This document shows positions 16,119 to 26,100 of a stretch of DNA of 64,000 nucleotides, in pieces (position 1 is the stretch's first letter; every line of letters begins with the position of its first letter). The translations under genes and the position numbers were made by a program. The DNA is from Microbacterium sp. BH-3-3-3 (lineage in GTDB: Bacteria > Actinomycetota > Actinomycetes > Actinomycetales > Microbacteriaceae): the NCBI RefSeq assembly GCF_007679045.1, contig NZ_VEFS01000003.1:293785-357784 (forward strand), written 5' to 3'. A model generated the notes under the pieces. The model did no database searches. It was not told the DNA's origin and saw only the letters and a list, made by a program, of their open reading frames with translations.

Positions 16119-16706
16119 TCAGCTGCCGGGCTGGGCGGGGGCGGTGCCGTCGGCCGGAGGCGTGGGTGCCGAGCCGTCCGCGGGCGGGGTGGGTGCCGAG
16201 CCGTCTGCCGGCGGGGCGGGAGGCGTGGGCTTCTCGCCGTCGGCGGGCGGGGTCGGAGCGGTGCCGTCGGCCGGCGGGGTCGGCTTCTCGGCGCCGGGGG
16301 CACCGGGGCCGTGGCCGGGACCCGCGGGGCCGCCGGGGCCGCACTCGCCCGGGCCGGACCCGTCGGCGGGGGCGGTCGGGGCGGCCGGGGCCGTGCCGTC
16401 GGCGGGGGCTCCGGTGGGCGCGTCGCTGGGCGTGGCGCCGGGGGTGGCGCTCGAGCCGGGCGTGGGGGTGCCCGTGCCCGGGGTCGCAGCGCCGGGTCCG
16501 GTGGATCCGCCGTCGGCGCTCGGTGCCGAGGTCGCCAGCGTCAGCGGCGTGTTCGTCTGCGCGGCGAGGGCGGCTGAACCGCCCGTCAGACCCGCGGCGA
16601 CGATGACCGCGCCCGCGATCAGCGCGGGGCGACGCCACGAGCGGCGGCGGGGCTCGGGGGCCTCGTCGAACCGCGGCAACGGCTGGGTGGGGTTGTCGTC
16701 GTTCAT
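16119..16706 (-). CDS. Single-pass protein with Pro/Ala/Gly-rich exported domain
   Basis: 195 residues. A short acidic/basic N-terminus (NDDNPTQPLPRFDEAPEPRR), one TM helix (about residues 28-50), then a low-complexity tail built from PADG-(S/T)-AP-TPP units, with about seven PADG copies, and one lone Cys in GECGPGG. Such tails span the cell wall. It is divergent from the two-component system at 16853 and may be its target. Function unknown; repeat number may vary between strains. Confidence 0.65.
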   Translation of the reverse strand: MNDDNPTQPLPRFDEAPEPRRRSWRRPALIAGAVIVAAGLTGGSAALAAQTNTPLTLATSAPSADGGSTGPGAATPGTGTPTPGSSATPGATPSDAPTGAPADGTAPAAPTAPADGSGPGECGPGGPAGPGHGPGAPGAEKPTPPADGTAPTPPADGEKPTPPAPPADGSAPTPPADGSAPTPPADGTAPAQPGS

Positions 16707-16852
16707 GGTTCTCGCTCTCCGCCGGTGGCGTTCACCGGCTCGAGTTCCACATTTCGCGGCGGGACTGAAGCGAACCTGAAGTCGGTGAGGGTCGGGGCAT
16801 CGCATACGCAAGCCATAACGCCCGTTCAGCGCCGGGCCGTAGCGTCGGGCGG

Positions 16853-17524
16853 ATGTCCGCTCCTGCCCGCGTGCTCGTCCTCGACGACGACGAGACGATC
16901 CGCACCGCCGTCACGGTCGCCCTCCGCGCCGACGGCTACGTCGTCGACGCCGCGCCCGACGGCCTCGATCTCTCGGAGCGGTTGGCCGCCTTTCGCCCCG
17001 ACCTCGTGGTGCTCGACTGGATGATGCCGGGGCCCAGCGGCATCCGGTTGCTGCCCGTCATCCACACCGCGGGTGATACCGCCGTCATCATGCTGACGGC
17101 GCGCGACGAGGTCGACGACCGCCTGCGCGGATTCGCCGAGGGAGTGGACGACTACGTCGTCAAGCCGTTCACCATGGCCGAGCTGGTCGCGCGGACGGGG
17201 GCGGTGCTGCGCCGTCGCGGGCGGCTGCCCCAGACGATCGCGGTGGGCGATCTCGTCGTGGATCCGGATGCCGCGACGGCCCATCGAGCGGGATCGTTGC
17301 TCGATCTGACGGCCACGGAGTTCCGCCTGCTGCACCTGTTCGCCGACAGTCGCGGTCGCACGCTGTCGAAGGCGCAGATCCTCACGCAGGTGTGGGGATT
17401 CGACGACTACGACCCCAATCTCGTCGAGGTGCACCTGAGCGCTCTGCGTCGCAAGATGGAGCAGCACGGTCCGCGCCTGATCCACACCGTTCGCGGCCTC
17501 GGCTACCGACTGAGTGCCGCGTGA
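16853..17524 (+). CDS. OmpR-family response regulator
   Basis: 223 residues. Receiver domain with Asp10-Asp12 pocket, phospho-acceptor Asp55 (VVLDWMMPG), Thr82 (MLTARDE) and Lys104 (VVKPF), then a winged-helix DNA-binding domain (TATEFRLLHLF to VRGLGYRLS). A TAGCGT -10 at 16840-16845 ends 7 nt before the ATG, so the transcript is probably leaderless. The last 4 bp overlap the kinase start (GTGA). Targets unknown; the divergent exported protein is the nearest candidate. Confidence 0.93.
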   Translation: MSAPARVLVLDDDETIRTAVTVALRADGYVVDAAPDGLDLSERLAAFRPDLVVLDWMMPGPSGIRLLPVIHTAGDTAVIMLTARDEVDDRLRGFAEGVDDYVVKPFTMAELVARTGAVLRRRGRLPQTIAVGDLVVDPDAATAHRAGSLLDLTATEFRLLHLFADSRGRTLSKAQILTQVWGFDDYDPNLVEVHLSALRRKMEQHGPRLIHTVRGLGYRLSAA

Positions 17525-18960
17525 GCGCCGCCGTCGGCCGCGAGGGCTCTCCCCTGCGCACCGGATCGCTGCGGCGCCGCACGATCGTCGCGGTGCTCGC
17601 GCTGGTCGCGGTGCTGCTGGTCGTGCTCGCGGTGGTCGTCGACGTGGCCCTCGGGGCGCGCCTGCGCGGCCAGATCGAAGACCGTTTGCGCGACCGGGCT
17701 GCCGCGGCCGCTTCTCTCGTGGGGGTCGTCGACGACACCGACCTCGCCGAGCGGTTGTCGGACCAAGGACTCGCGGTGCGTATCGACAGCGCCGGCGGAG
17801 ACTCGGTCGTGGCGGGACCGAGCCCCGAGCAGTTGCGCGACGGTCCTCCGCGCCCGGGCGGCGGCCCCGGCGGGAGTCCCGGCGAGCGGTCGCAGCCGCA
17901 GCCGAGCGCCTCGAGCGACGTGACCGTCACCGCCTCCGCCCTCTCGGGCGACGACCAGCTGGTGACGCTGCAGTCGACCTTGAGCGACGGCTCGACCCTC
18001 ACGCTCACGGCGTCGGCGGTCGGCGTCGGCGACACGCTCGCGCAGGTGCGCTGGATCCTCGCGATCGCCTCGGTGGGCGTGCTCGTGATCGCCGCGGGCG
18101 CCGTCACGATCGTAGTGCGCCGGAGTCTGCGACCTCTCGACCGGGTGTCCGACGTCGCGCGGGCGATCGGGGCGGGAGAGCGCGAGCGGCGTCTGCGGCC
18201 GACGCGCCCCGAGACCGAGATCGGGCGCGTGGCGACCGCGCTCGACGACATGCTCGACGACGTCGTGGGTGCCGAGCAGACCGCACGCGAGGCCGAGGCG
18301 CGGCTGCGCGCCTTCCTCTCCGACGCGGCGCACGAGCTGCGCACGCCGGTCGCCGGCATCCGGGCCGCGGCCGACACGCTCGTGCGCGCCGACCTCGACG
18401 GGCCCGAGCGCGAGGTGCTCGCGACGCAGGTGGCGCGCGAGGCCGCGCGCGCGTCGCGCCTGGTCGACGACCTGCTCACGATGGCCCGCGTCGACCGCGG
18501 GCTCGAACTCGAACGGGTCGACGTCGACCTTCGTCAGGTCGTGCGCACCGAAGCCGAACTGATCCCGCTCGTGCATCCCTCGCTGCGGGTGGACCTGCGG
18601 ATCCCGGATGCCGCTGTCCCCGCCCATGTCGACGTGGACCGCCTCACGCAGGTGCTGTCGAACCTCGTCGAGAACGCCGCACGGGCGACGGGCGGCACCG
18701 GTGCGCTGACGCTGGAGCTCGGCATCCGGGATCACGTCGCCGAGGTCGCCGTGAGCGACGACGGACCCGGGGTGCCCGCGGATCAGCGCGATCGCATCTT
18801 CGACCGCATGGTGCGGCTCGACTCCTCGCGCACGTCGGCGGCCGGAGTCGGACTCGGGCTGCCGATCGCGCGCGGAATCGCCCGCGCACACGGCGGCGAC
18901 GTCAGATGCGTACCGGCGGCGACGGGAGCCCGATTCGAGGTCGTGCTCCCGCTCGCCTGA
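17521..18960 (+). CDS. Sensor histidine kinase, partner of the preceding regulator
   Basis: 479 residues. Two TM segments (about 20-42 and 178-200) enclose an extracellular sensor of about 135 residues containing a flexible Gly/Pro/Ser linker (residues ~105-130). A HAMP region follows, then the H-box DAAHELRTPVAGI (His271), N-box NLVENAARA, and ATP-lid DDGPGVPADQRDRIFD with GVGLGLPIARGI. It is a typical MprB/TrcS-like actinobacterial kinase; signal unknown. Confidence 0.93.
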   Translation: MSAAVGREGSPLRTGSLRRRTIVAVLALVAVLLVVLAVVVDVALGARLRGQIEDRLRDRAAAAASLVGVVDDTDLAERLSDQGLAVRIDSAGGDSVVAGPSPEQLRDGPPRPGGGPGGSPGERSQPQPSASSDVTVTASALSGDDQLVTLQSTLSDGSTLTLTASAVGVGDTLAQVRWILAIASVGVLVIAAGAVTIVVRRSLRPLDRVSDVARAIGAGERERRLRPTRPETEIGRVATALDDMLDDVVGAEQTAREAEARLRAFLSDAAHELRTPVAGIRAAADTLVRADLDGPEREVLATQVAREAARASRLVDDLLTMARVDRGLELERVDVDLRQVVRTEAELIPLVHPSLRVDLRIPDAAVPAHVDVDRLTQVLSNLVENAARATGGTGALTLELGIRDHVAEVAVSDDGPGVPADQRDRIFDRMVRLDSSRTSAAGVGLGLPIARGIARAHGGDVRCVPAATGARFEVVLPLA

Positions 18961-18963
18961 GCG

Positions 18964-19302
18964 TCAGCGCGCCGTTCGACCCACGGGCTGACGCACGGGT
19001 GCGGTCTGCGGGGCGATGCCCGCCGCGGTGAGCGTGAGGCCGTCGGCGCCGCTGGCGTCGTGCATCATCTGGTCGACGAGAGCGCGATCGATCACGGGCT
19101 CGCGACCGCCGTAGAACTGCATGACGAGGGCGTTCGAGGCGTGGATCCACAGACTCGCCTGCCGCACGCCCTCATTGACGGGCAGCTGGAGCATGAATCC
19201 CTCGTTGCGTCGCAGCTTGTTCATCACGACGATGCGGAGGTGGGCGAGGATGCGGTCGTCGATGTCGAACGCGGCACGGTCGCGGTAAATGAGGCGTCCC
19301 AT
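18964..19302 (-). CDS. DUF7882-like small protein
   Basis: 112 residues, starting at the ATG before GRLIYRDRAAFDIDD; an in-frame longer start at 19386 is less likely. MGRLIY... then DDRILAHLRIVVMNKLRRNEGFML and SLWIHASNALVMQFYGGREP fit the Microbacteriaceae family now called DUF7882, sometimes wrongly named ATP-dependent DNA ligase. No catalytic motif is seen. Convergent with the histidine kinase, 3 bp between the stops. Confidence 0.75.
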   Translation of the reverse strand: MGRLIYRDRAAFDIDDRILAHLRIVVMNKLRRNEGFMLQLPVNEGVRQASLWIHASNALVMQFYGGREPVIDRALVDQMMHDASGADGLTLTAAGIAPQTAPVRQPVGRTAR

Positions 19303-19561
19303 TACTGGTCCTTTTCCGGCGCGACGAATCGCACCTGTGTTGCGGGGGGACCGCGCCGGGAAGCGCAGCAATGGGGGCCTCATCATTGTGGCACCGATCT
19401 GGACTTACGGTGTATCCCTTTCTCCATCATCGAGGTGAATCCTCAGAATCGGCTTCGCGTCGCTCGATAAAGTCGAAGGGATCAGTGATCACCGACCCAC
19501 GAGAGAGACAACCCCGTGAGCCCTCACCGCACCTCCACCGACCAGGAGGGCCGATCTTCGA

Positions 19562-19584
19562 GCCCCCTCTTCCGGAGAGGGGGT
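19562..19584 (+). promoter_or_regulatory. Hairpin covering the ribosome-binding site of the first CNNM gene
   Basis: CCCCCTCT (19563-19570), loop TCCGG, AGAGGGGG (19576-19583): a perfect 8-bp stem. Its 3' arm contains the purine-rich ribosome-binding site for the ATG at 19593. The mRNA could therefore be controlled by melting of this stem. The rest of the gap from 19303 shows no ORF; no known riboswitch was recognised. Confidence 0.45.
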
Positions 19585-19592
19585 GAGATCTG

Positions 19593-20987
19593 ATGCTGGC
19601 TGCGGCCCTGACGCTTCTGTTGGGGATCATCGTGACCTTGGCGATCATCGTCGCCTGCGGATTCTTCGTCGCGCAGGAATTCGCCTACATGTCCGTCGAC
19701 CGCTCGCGTCTGACCGCGAGAGCGGAAAAGGGCGACGCGCAGGCGAAGCGCGTTCTGGCGATCACCAAGCGCACGTCGTTCATGCTCTCGGGCGCCCAAT
19801 TGGGAATCACCGTGACCGGCCTGTTGATCGGATACGTCGCCGAACCCCTCATCGGTCAGTCGATCGGCACGCTGCTGGGCGGGGTGGGCGTCGACCCGAC
19901 CGTCTCGGTGCTCATCGGCACCGTCGGTGCGCTGCTACTGGCGACGGTGGTGACGATGATCTTCGGCGAGCTGTACCCCAAGAACCTCGCCATCGCGAAC
20001 CCCGAGCCCCTGGCCCGGGCCCTTGCGGTGCCCACCCGCATCTACCTGCTGATGTTCGGCTGGTTGATCACGGTGTTCGATCTGGCGGCCAACGCGCTGC
20101 TGCGCCTGCTGCGCATCGAGCCGCTCGAAGACGTCGACGAGAGCGCCACCGCGCGCGACCTCGAGGCGATCATCGAGGAGTCGCGCCAGAGCGGCGACCT
20201 GCCCGACGACCTGTCGATGATCATCGACCGCATTCTCGACTTCCCCCAGCGCGACGTCGAGCACGCCATGGTGCCGCGCTCCCAGGTCGACTCGGTCACC
20301 CCCGACACGACCGTCGGCGAGGTGCGCGCGCTGATGGCCACGGGCCACACCCGCTACCCCGTGATCGGCGACGAGGACTCCCCCGTCGGCGTGGTCGAGC
20401 TCATCGACCTGTTGCGTGAGCAGCCCGCCGACGACGCCCCCGTGGCATCCGTCATGCGCACCGCCGTCGTCATCCCCACCTCGATGCAGCTGCCGGTGGC
20501 CCTCGACCGCATGCGACGCTCGCGCAACGAACTCGCGTGCGTGGTCGACGAATACGGCAACTTCGACGGCATTCTGACCATCGAAGACCTGACCGAGGAG
20601 GTCATCGGCGAGCTCTCCGACGAGCACGACGCCGAGGTGAGCGAGGTCTCGTCCGTCGGCGACGACGCCTGGAGCGTTCCGGGCGACCTGCACCTCGACG
20701 AGCTCGAGCGCCTCATCGGGCACGACCTCGCCGAGAGCGACATCGAGACCGTGGCCGGGCTCGTGATCGACGCGCACGGCGACCTCCCCGCCGTGGGCAG
20801 CGTCGTGCGCATCGACCTGCCCGAGCGGGCCGGCGAGACCATCCAGGGCCTCGACATCGACCGCTGGCTCGCCGTCGAGGTGGTCGCCGTCGACCGGCAC
20901 GTGCCCTCGCAACTGCGGGTGCAGCTGCACGAGGTGGATCGTGACGCGGTCGGAGAGCCGACCCGCGATGAGGAGGTGACCCGATGA
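19593..20987 (+). CDS. CNNM/CBS/CorC membrane protein (hemolysin C family)
   Basis: 464 residues: CNNM membrane domain (about 1-185, with VAQEFAYMSVDRSRL and GELYPKNLAIANPE), two CBS motifs (about 220-345; VPRSQVDSV and DEYGNFDGILTIEDL) and a C-terminal CorC/HlyC domain (about 365-445). Members are linked to Mg2+/Co2+ efflux or homeostasis rather than haemolysis. The stop overlaps the ATG of the next, shorter paralogue by 4 bp, so the pair is probably translated together and may form a heterodimer. A hairpin covers its ribosome-binding site. Confidence 0.92.
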   Translation: MLAAALTLLLGIIVTLAIIVACGFFVAQEFAYMSVDRSRLTARAEKGDAQAKRVLAITKRTSFMLSGAQLGITVTGLLIGYVAEPLIGQSIGTLLGGVGVDPTVSVLIGTVGALLLATVVTMIFGELYPKNLAIANPEPLARALAVPTRIYLLMFGWLITVFDLAANALLRLLRIEPLEDVDESATARDLEAIIEESRQSGDLPDDLSMIIDRILDFPQRDVEHAMVPRSQVDSVTPDTTVGEVRALMATGHTRYPVIGDEDSPVGVVELIDLLREQPADDAPVASVMRTAVVIPTSMQLPVALDRMRRSRNELACVVDEYGNFDGILTIEDLTEEVIGELSDEHDAEVSEVSSVGDDAWSVPGDLHLDELERLIGHDLAESDIETVAGLVIDAHGDLPAVGSVVRIDLPERAGETIQGLDIDRWLAVEVVAVDRHVPSQLRVQLHEVDRDAVGEPTRDEEVTR

Positions 20988-22009
20988 ACGGTTGGACCGT
21001 GGCCCTCATCACCACCGCGCTCATCATCGCGAGCGCCTTCTTCGTCATCGTCGAGTTCGCCCTGCTCGCCGCCCGTCGCCACCGCCTCGAAGAGGAAGCC
21101 GCGACCAGCGCCTCGGCCCGCGCCGCCCTGCGCGGAGTGAACGAGCTGACCGTCATGCTCGCGTTCGCGCAGCTCGGCATCACGGCCTGTACCTTCCTGC
21201 TCGGTGCCATCACCAAGCCGGCCATCGACTACGCACTCGCGCCCGTGTTCGAGGCGTGGGGCCTGCCCTACGTGCTGGCCGACATCATCGCGTTCATGCT
21301 CGCGCTGATCGTGGTCACCTTCCTTCACCTCGTCATCGGCGAGATGGCGCCGAAGTCGTGGGCGATCGCCCACCCCGAGACGGCGGCGAAGGCCACCGGC
21401 ATCCTGGCCCGTGCCCTCACCTGGCCGCTGCGCCCGTTCCTGCTGTGGATCAACCACATCGCGAACCGGCTCGTGAAGGCCTCGGGTGTCGAGCCGGTCG
21501 ACAAGGCCGCCGCCGGTGGACAAGACGCCGACACGATCCGCGAGCTCGTCGCGCACTCGCGACAGGCCGGAACGCTCGAGAAGCAGTACTCCGAGCCGAT
21601 CGCGCAGGCGATCGCCCTGGGCACGCTCACCGTCGGCGACATCGTGCGCACCGACCGCTCCCCCACGGCCGTCTCGGCGGATGCCACGGCGGCCGACATC
21701 CAGGCCGTCGCCGCCTCGTCGACGCACCTGCGCATTCTGGTCGGGGCGGGCGCGAGCTCGCGCGTCGCGCACGTGCGCGACACCCTGGCCGTCGACCCGT
21801 CGACCCCGGCCCTCGAGATCGCCCGCGAACCGCTGGTGCTCGAACCCACGGCATCCGCGTACGACGCCCTCGCGCGCATGCGCCGCGGTCGCGTGCAGCT
21901 GGCCACGGTCGTCGACGATGAGCGTCTGCTCGGCGTGGTGACGGTCGACGACCTGCTGCGCGAGATCCTGCCCGGGCCGGGCGAGGTCGCGGCGGTGGCC
22001 GCTCAATAA
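20984..22009 (+). CDS. Second CNNM/CBS membrane protein lacking the CorC domain
   Basis: 341 residues: CNNM domain (VIVEFALLAARRHRLEEEA, then HLVIGEMAPKSWAIAHPE) and a shortened CBS region, ending at GVVTVDDLLREILPGP with no CorC/HlyC module. Paired CNNM genes, one long and one short, are common in Actinobacteria. ATGA overlap with the preceding gene. A long hairpin begins 9 bp after the stop. Confidence 0.9.
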   Translation: MNGWTVALITTALIIASAFFVIVEFALLAARRHRLEEEAATSASARAALRGVNELTVMLAFAQLGITACTFLLGAITKPAIDYALAPVFEAWGLPYVLADIIAFMLALIVVTFLHLVIGEMAPKSWAIAHPETAAKATGILARALTWPLRPFLLWINHIANRLVKASGVEPVDKAAAGGQDADTIRELVAHSRQAGTLEKQYSEPIAQAIALGTLTVGDIVRTDRSPTAVSADATAADIQAVAASSTHLRILVGAGASSRVAHVRDTLAVDPSTPALEIAREPLVLEPTASAYDALARMRRGRVQLATVVDDERLLGVVTVDDLLREILPGPGEVAAVAAQ

Positions 22010-22017
22010 GAGGTTTT

Positions 22018-22076
22018 GGGGCGGAATCCTCCGTTCGGGGCGTGATTTTCACGCCCCGAGGTGAGGATTCCGCCCC
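22018..22076. terminator. Long two-part hairpin after the CNNM pair
   Basis: Outer stem of 14 bp (GGGGCGGAATCCTC at 22018-22031 with 22063-22076), a 4x4 internal loop, and an inner 10-bp stem (CGGGGCGTGA at 22036-22045 with 22049-22058) around TTT. Preceded by TTTT on the plus strand, i.e. AAAA/UUUU for either direction. Probable terminator. Confidence 0.7.
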
Positions 22077-22195
22077 GAGCCGTCGAGAGCGGGAGCGCGA
22101 CCGCCCGCGGCGGAGTGTCAAGCCGTCACGAGGGCTGAAGAACGCGGCGTAGCGTCGCTCGCGTTCACCCCCCCTCATCTCTTCGGAGGACACTC

Positions 22196-23014
22196 ATGAG
22201 CAAGACCTGGTTCATCACCGGCGCATCCAAGGGCTTCGGCCGCGAATGGGCCGAGGCGGCCCTGGAGCGCGGCGACAACGTCGCGGGAACGGCCCGCAAC
22301 CTCGACGACGTGCAGGAGCTCGTCGACGCCTACCCCGACGCGTTCCTCGCGCTGCAGCTCGACGTCACCGACCGCGCGGCCGGCATCGACGCGATCCGGA
22401 AGGCGCACGAGAAGTTCGGCGCGCTCGACGTGGTCGTCAATAACGCCGGGTTCGGCCACTTCGGCATGGTCGAGGAGCTCACCGAAGACGAGGTGCGCGC
22501 GCAGCTCGAGACGAACTTCTTCGGCGCCCTGTGGGTCACCCAGGCCGCTCTGCCGATCATGCGCGCGCAGGGCTCGGGCCACATCATCCAGGTGTCGAGC
22601 ATCGGCGGGATCAGCGCGTTCCCGACCGTCGGCGCGTACCACGCGTCGAAGTGGGCCCTCGAGGGACTGTCGCAGTCGCTCTCGCAGGAGGTCGCCGACT
22701 TCGGCATCCACGTCACCCTCATCGAGCCCGGCGGATACTCCACCGACTGGTCGGGTCCGTCGGCCAAGCGCAGCGACGAGATCGAGGCGTACGCGGCGGT
22801 GCGCGAGCAGGCTTCCAAGCGTCCGTCAGCCGCCGATCCCGGAAAGCCCGAGGCCACGCGTGCCGCCATTCTGAAAGTGGTGGATGCCGAGAACCCGCCG
22901 CTGCGCATCTTCTTCGGCAAGGCGCCCCTCGGCATCGCCGAGCGCGACTACGAGTCGCGCCTGAAGACGTGGCGCGAGTGGCAGCCGGTGTCGGAGGAGG
23001 CGCACGGCTCGTAA
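22196..23014 (+). CDS. Short-chain dehydrogenase/reductase
   Basis: 272 residues, classical SDR fold. NAD(P) motif TGASKGFG at residues 8-15, NNAGFGHFG, catalytic Ser in VSSIGG and YHASK (Tyr and Lys spaced by 3). The C-terminal part (GYSTDWSGPSAKRSDE) matches the subgroup often labelled SDR family oxidoreductase with unknown substrate. Good GGAGG ribosome-binding site. Stand-alone gene between two hairpins. Confidence 0.9.
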   Translation: MSKTWFITGASKGFGREWAEAALERGDNVAGTARNLDDVQELVDAYPDAFLALQLDVTDRAAGIDAIRKAHEKFGALDVVVNNAGFGHFGMVEELTEDEVRAQLETNFFGALWVTQAALPIMRAQGSGHIIQVSSIGGISAFPTVGAYHASKWALEGLSQSLSQEVADFGIHVTLIEPGGYSTDWSGPSAKRSDEIEAYAAVREQASKRPSAADPGKPEATRAAILKVVDAENPPLRIFFGKAPLGIAERDYESRLKTWREWQPVSEEAHGS

Positions 23015-23056
23015 CCCTGCGTCTAGGGCGTCACAGGACGCACCCCGATACGCGCA

Positions 23057-23098
23057 GATCGCCCCGCGGGAGCCTCAGCAGGCACCCGCGGGGCGATC
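23057..23098. terminator. Bidirectional hairpin between SDR and GH59 genes
   Basis: GATCGCCCCGCGGG (23057-23070) pairs perfectly with 23085-23098 over a 14-nt loop, between two convergent stops. Confidence 0.8.
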
Positions 23099-23108
23099 GC
23101 GTGTCGCG

Positions 23109-26100
23109 CTACTTCGCGACGACCACCTTCAGCGGAGCGCTCGTGGTCGCTCCCCCGGCGTTCGCGAACTCGATCGTGTACGTGTACGTGCCGATCGCGC
23201 GGCCGGTGACGGGCACGACCACTTTCTGCGAGGCGGGCGTCGCCGCGGCGAGCGCACCCGACGCGATCTCGACGTCGTTCTCGAGCAGGCGGTACGAGGT
23301 GGCGTTCGTGCCCCACCACAGATTGGCCGTCAGGGAGTACGCCCCGTCGCGGTCGCTGTTGTCGGACGAGAGCACGGGCTTGCCGGGGGCGGCATCCGTC
23401 ACCTTCACCGTGAGCGGCTTGGTCGCCGTCGTCCCCTTCGAGTTCACCAGCTCACCCGTGAACTGGTACGTGCCGTTGCCGAGCCCGGCGATCTCGACGA
23501 CGCTCTTCTGCGCGTTGGGCGTCGCCATCGACAGGGGCATGGTCGCGACGAGCTCGCCGTCGCGGTACAGCGTGAACAGCGAGCCGTTCGAGCCCCACCA
23601 CAGGTTCATCGTCAGCTGGAACGTGCCGTCTTTCAGGCCCGTGTCCCAGCCGTCGTTCGACGAGAGCACGCCCGTGCCGGGTGCGGCGGTGGCCCCGTCG
23701 TTCGAGGGGACCTCAGGCAGGATGATCGTCGGTGTCGCGGCCGAGCGGTCGCCCTCGCCGACGGCGTTGGCGGCCACCACCTCGAAGGCGTGGGTCGACC
23801 CCGGCGCGAGGTCGGACAGCGTGCAGGTGGTCTCGGCGACCTCGCACACGGGCTCGGTGCCGCCGGCCTCGTAGACCCGGTAGCCCGACAGCTCGGCACC
23901 CGTCTGTGCCGGGGCCTCCCACGAGACGGTGATCGACGTGTCGGATGCCGCGGCCGCGGAGACGTTCTGCGGCGCCGTCGCCCGGGTCGTGTCCTTCACG
24001 GCGAGCCACGAGATGACGGGCTTCTCACTGCCCGCGCCCTCGTTGGTGATGACGTAGTCGACGGTCGCCGCCTCGGTGAGGGTGAAGGTGAGGTCGCTCG
24101 TGAGCGGTCCGCTCACCCCGGTCAGCGGCACGTTGCCCTTGGCGAGCTCGATTCCGCCGACCGACACGGTGTGGTTCATCGTGCGGTTCAGACCCCACCA
24201 CTCGGTGAACCCGCCGGTCAGCGTGTACTGCCCCGCGGGCAGCGGCAGACGGTAGGTGAGCCGCGTGGTGTCCTGATAGAGGCCGGTCGAGAACTTGTCG
24301 GTGATGTCGGTCGAGCCCTTCACCTTCATGCCGTCGGCGACGTATCCCCACTGGTCGGCGGAGGTCGAGACCTGATCGACTTTGTCGTTGCGCAGCGTCG
24401 GTACGGCCTTCTGGACCGCGGTGAACTGCGGCGAGGGGGTCGAGCCGGTTCCGGAGTCGATGTAGTACACGAGCCCCGCGGGGATCACCTCGTAGGCGGC
24501 GACGACCTTCTGACCGCCCTCGGTGAAGCGACCGGTGAGCACGAGCTTGCGCAGCTCGGTGCGCTTCTGGGCGGCCGAGTCGGCGTCCCAGGTCACGGCC
24601 GTGTCGACGCCGTCGACCGAGACCGTCGCGGGCAGCTCGTCGTCGGCCTTCAGCGTGCCGACCACGCCCAGATCGCGGGGAAGCGCCTGCACGTAGACGA
24701 GGGCGAGACGGGCGTTGTAGCCCGAGGTACCCGTGGTGCCGAACTCCAGACGCACCACTCCGTCGGCCGACACGTTCACCCGCTGCGCGACAGGGGTCGC
24801 GGAGCCGTTCGAGACCGCGGACTGCGTGGTCTCGGCGGCCCCGGGTGCCCGCACCTTGCTGTAGACGTTGGTCGTCAGACCGGTCCGCGGAGCCTGCACG
24901 GCGACGATGTTGTACGAGCCGGCGGGCAGGGTGAGGCTGTAGACGATCGGCTTGGTGAAGTCGGCGCCGACGTACGAGGTGCCCCAATCCGTGGGTGAAC
25001 CGGCCGCGACGGTCGTCGCGGAGGTCGCGTAGCCCCAGGTCGCGGCCGTGCTGCTGCCGTCCCACTTCTGGTCGGCGCTGTCGTTGCGCAGGTCGGGGAA
25101 CGCCGCCTTCGCGGTGGCGAATGCCGAGCCGGCGGTCGCACCCGACGAACCGGAATCGATGAAGTACGTCAGATCGGCCGGGAGGGTCAGCACCGTCGCC
25201 GTGAGGCGCTGGTACACGCCCGCCGCGGTCTTCTCGGTGGTGCGTCCTGTCGCCGTGAACGAGCTCAGCTCGGCAGCGGAGCCCGCCGCGGTCACCGAAC
25301 CCGCGGTCCAGGTGACAGCGGCATCCGCGCCTTCGAGCGAGACCGTCGCGGGGAGGGTCCGACCTGGGAGGGTCATCGAGACGGTTCCGACGTCTTTCAC
25401 GTCGTCGCTGACGTCGCGCGGGGTGAGCTGATCGACGGCTGCCGCCAGACGCGCCTCCAGAGCGCGGGCGCCCTCGGCGTCGAGCCCGGACGCGCCCGGA
25501 TCGGCGACCGCGTCGCGAGCGGCGTCGCGCGTCGACCGCAGTCGCGCCCACGAGTCGACGCTGTACTCGGCTTCGTCGAGGGCGGATGCCGTGTCCACGC
25601 GAGCCGCCAGGGCCGTGGTGTCGACCGTGCTCGCGTCGGCGTTGGCCGTGACGACTCCCACCGCGTCGACGTTCAGCGCGTCGGCAGTGGCGGTGCGCAC
25701 CTCGACCGTGTGGGTGCCGTTGCGCAGCCCCCGCAGCATGTACGCGGTGCGTTCGCTGCCCGCGGCCAGCGTCGGCGCCGCGGCCACGAGCTGCTCGCCG
25801 TCGACGATCACGTCGAGGGTCGGAGCACCCGAGTTGGTGCCGATGATGTCGAGCCCGGTTCCCTCGAACGTGTAGGCCATCGTGGCGCCCTGCCGGGTGC
25901 TCTTCGAGGCGGTGCGCTGCCACTCGAACATGCCCTGGCCGTTGACGTGGCTCCACCCGTCGTCGAAGCGCAGGACGGATGCCGAGGTGTCGCTCCAGCT
26001 GGTCTGGTGCATGCCGTCGATGATCTGGGTGTAATACGGCGTGTAGCCGGGCACCGTCTCGACGGTGAGGTTGTCGAAGCGCACGAAGGTGAAGCTCGAC

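Noticed and set aside
19303..19592. M-box or other riboswitch ahead of the CNNM genes
   Set aside because: Only a simple hairpin is visible; no conserved riboswitch core could be recognised.
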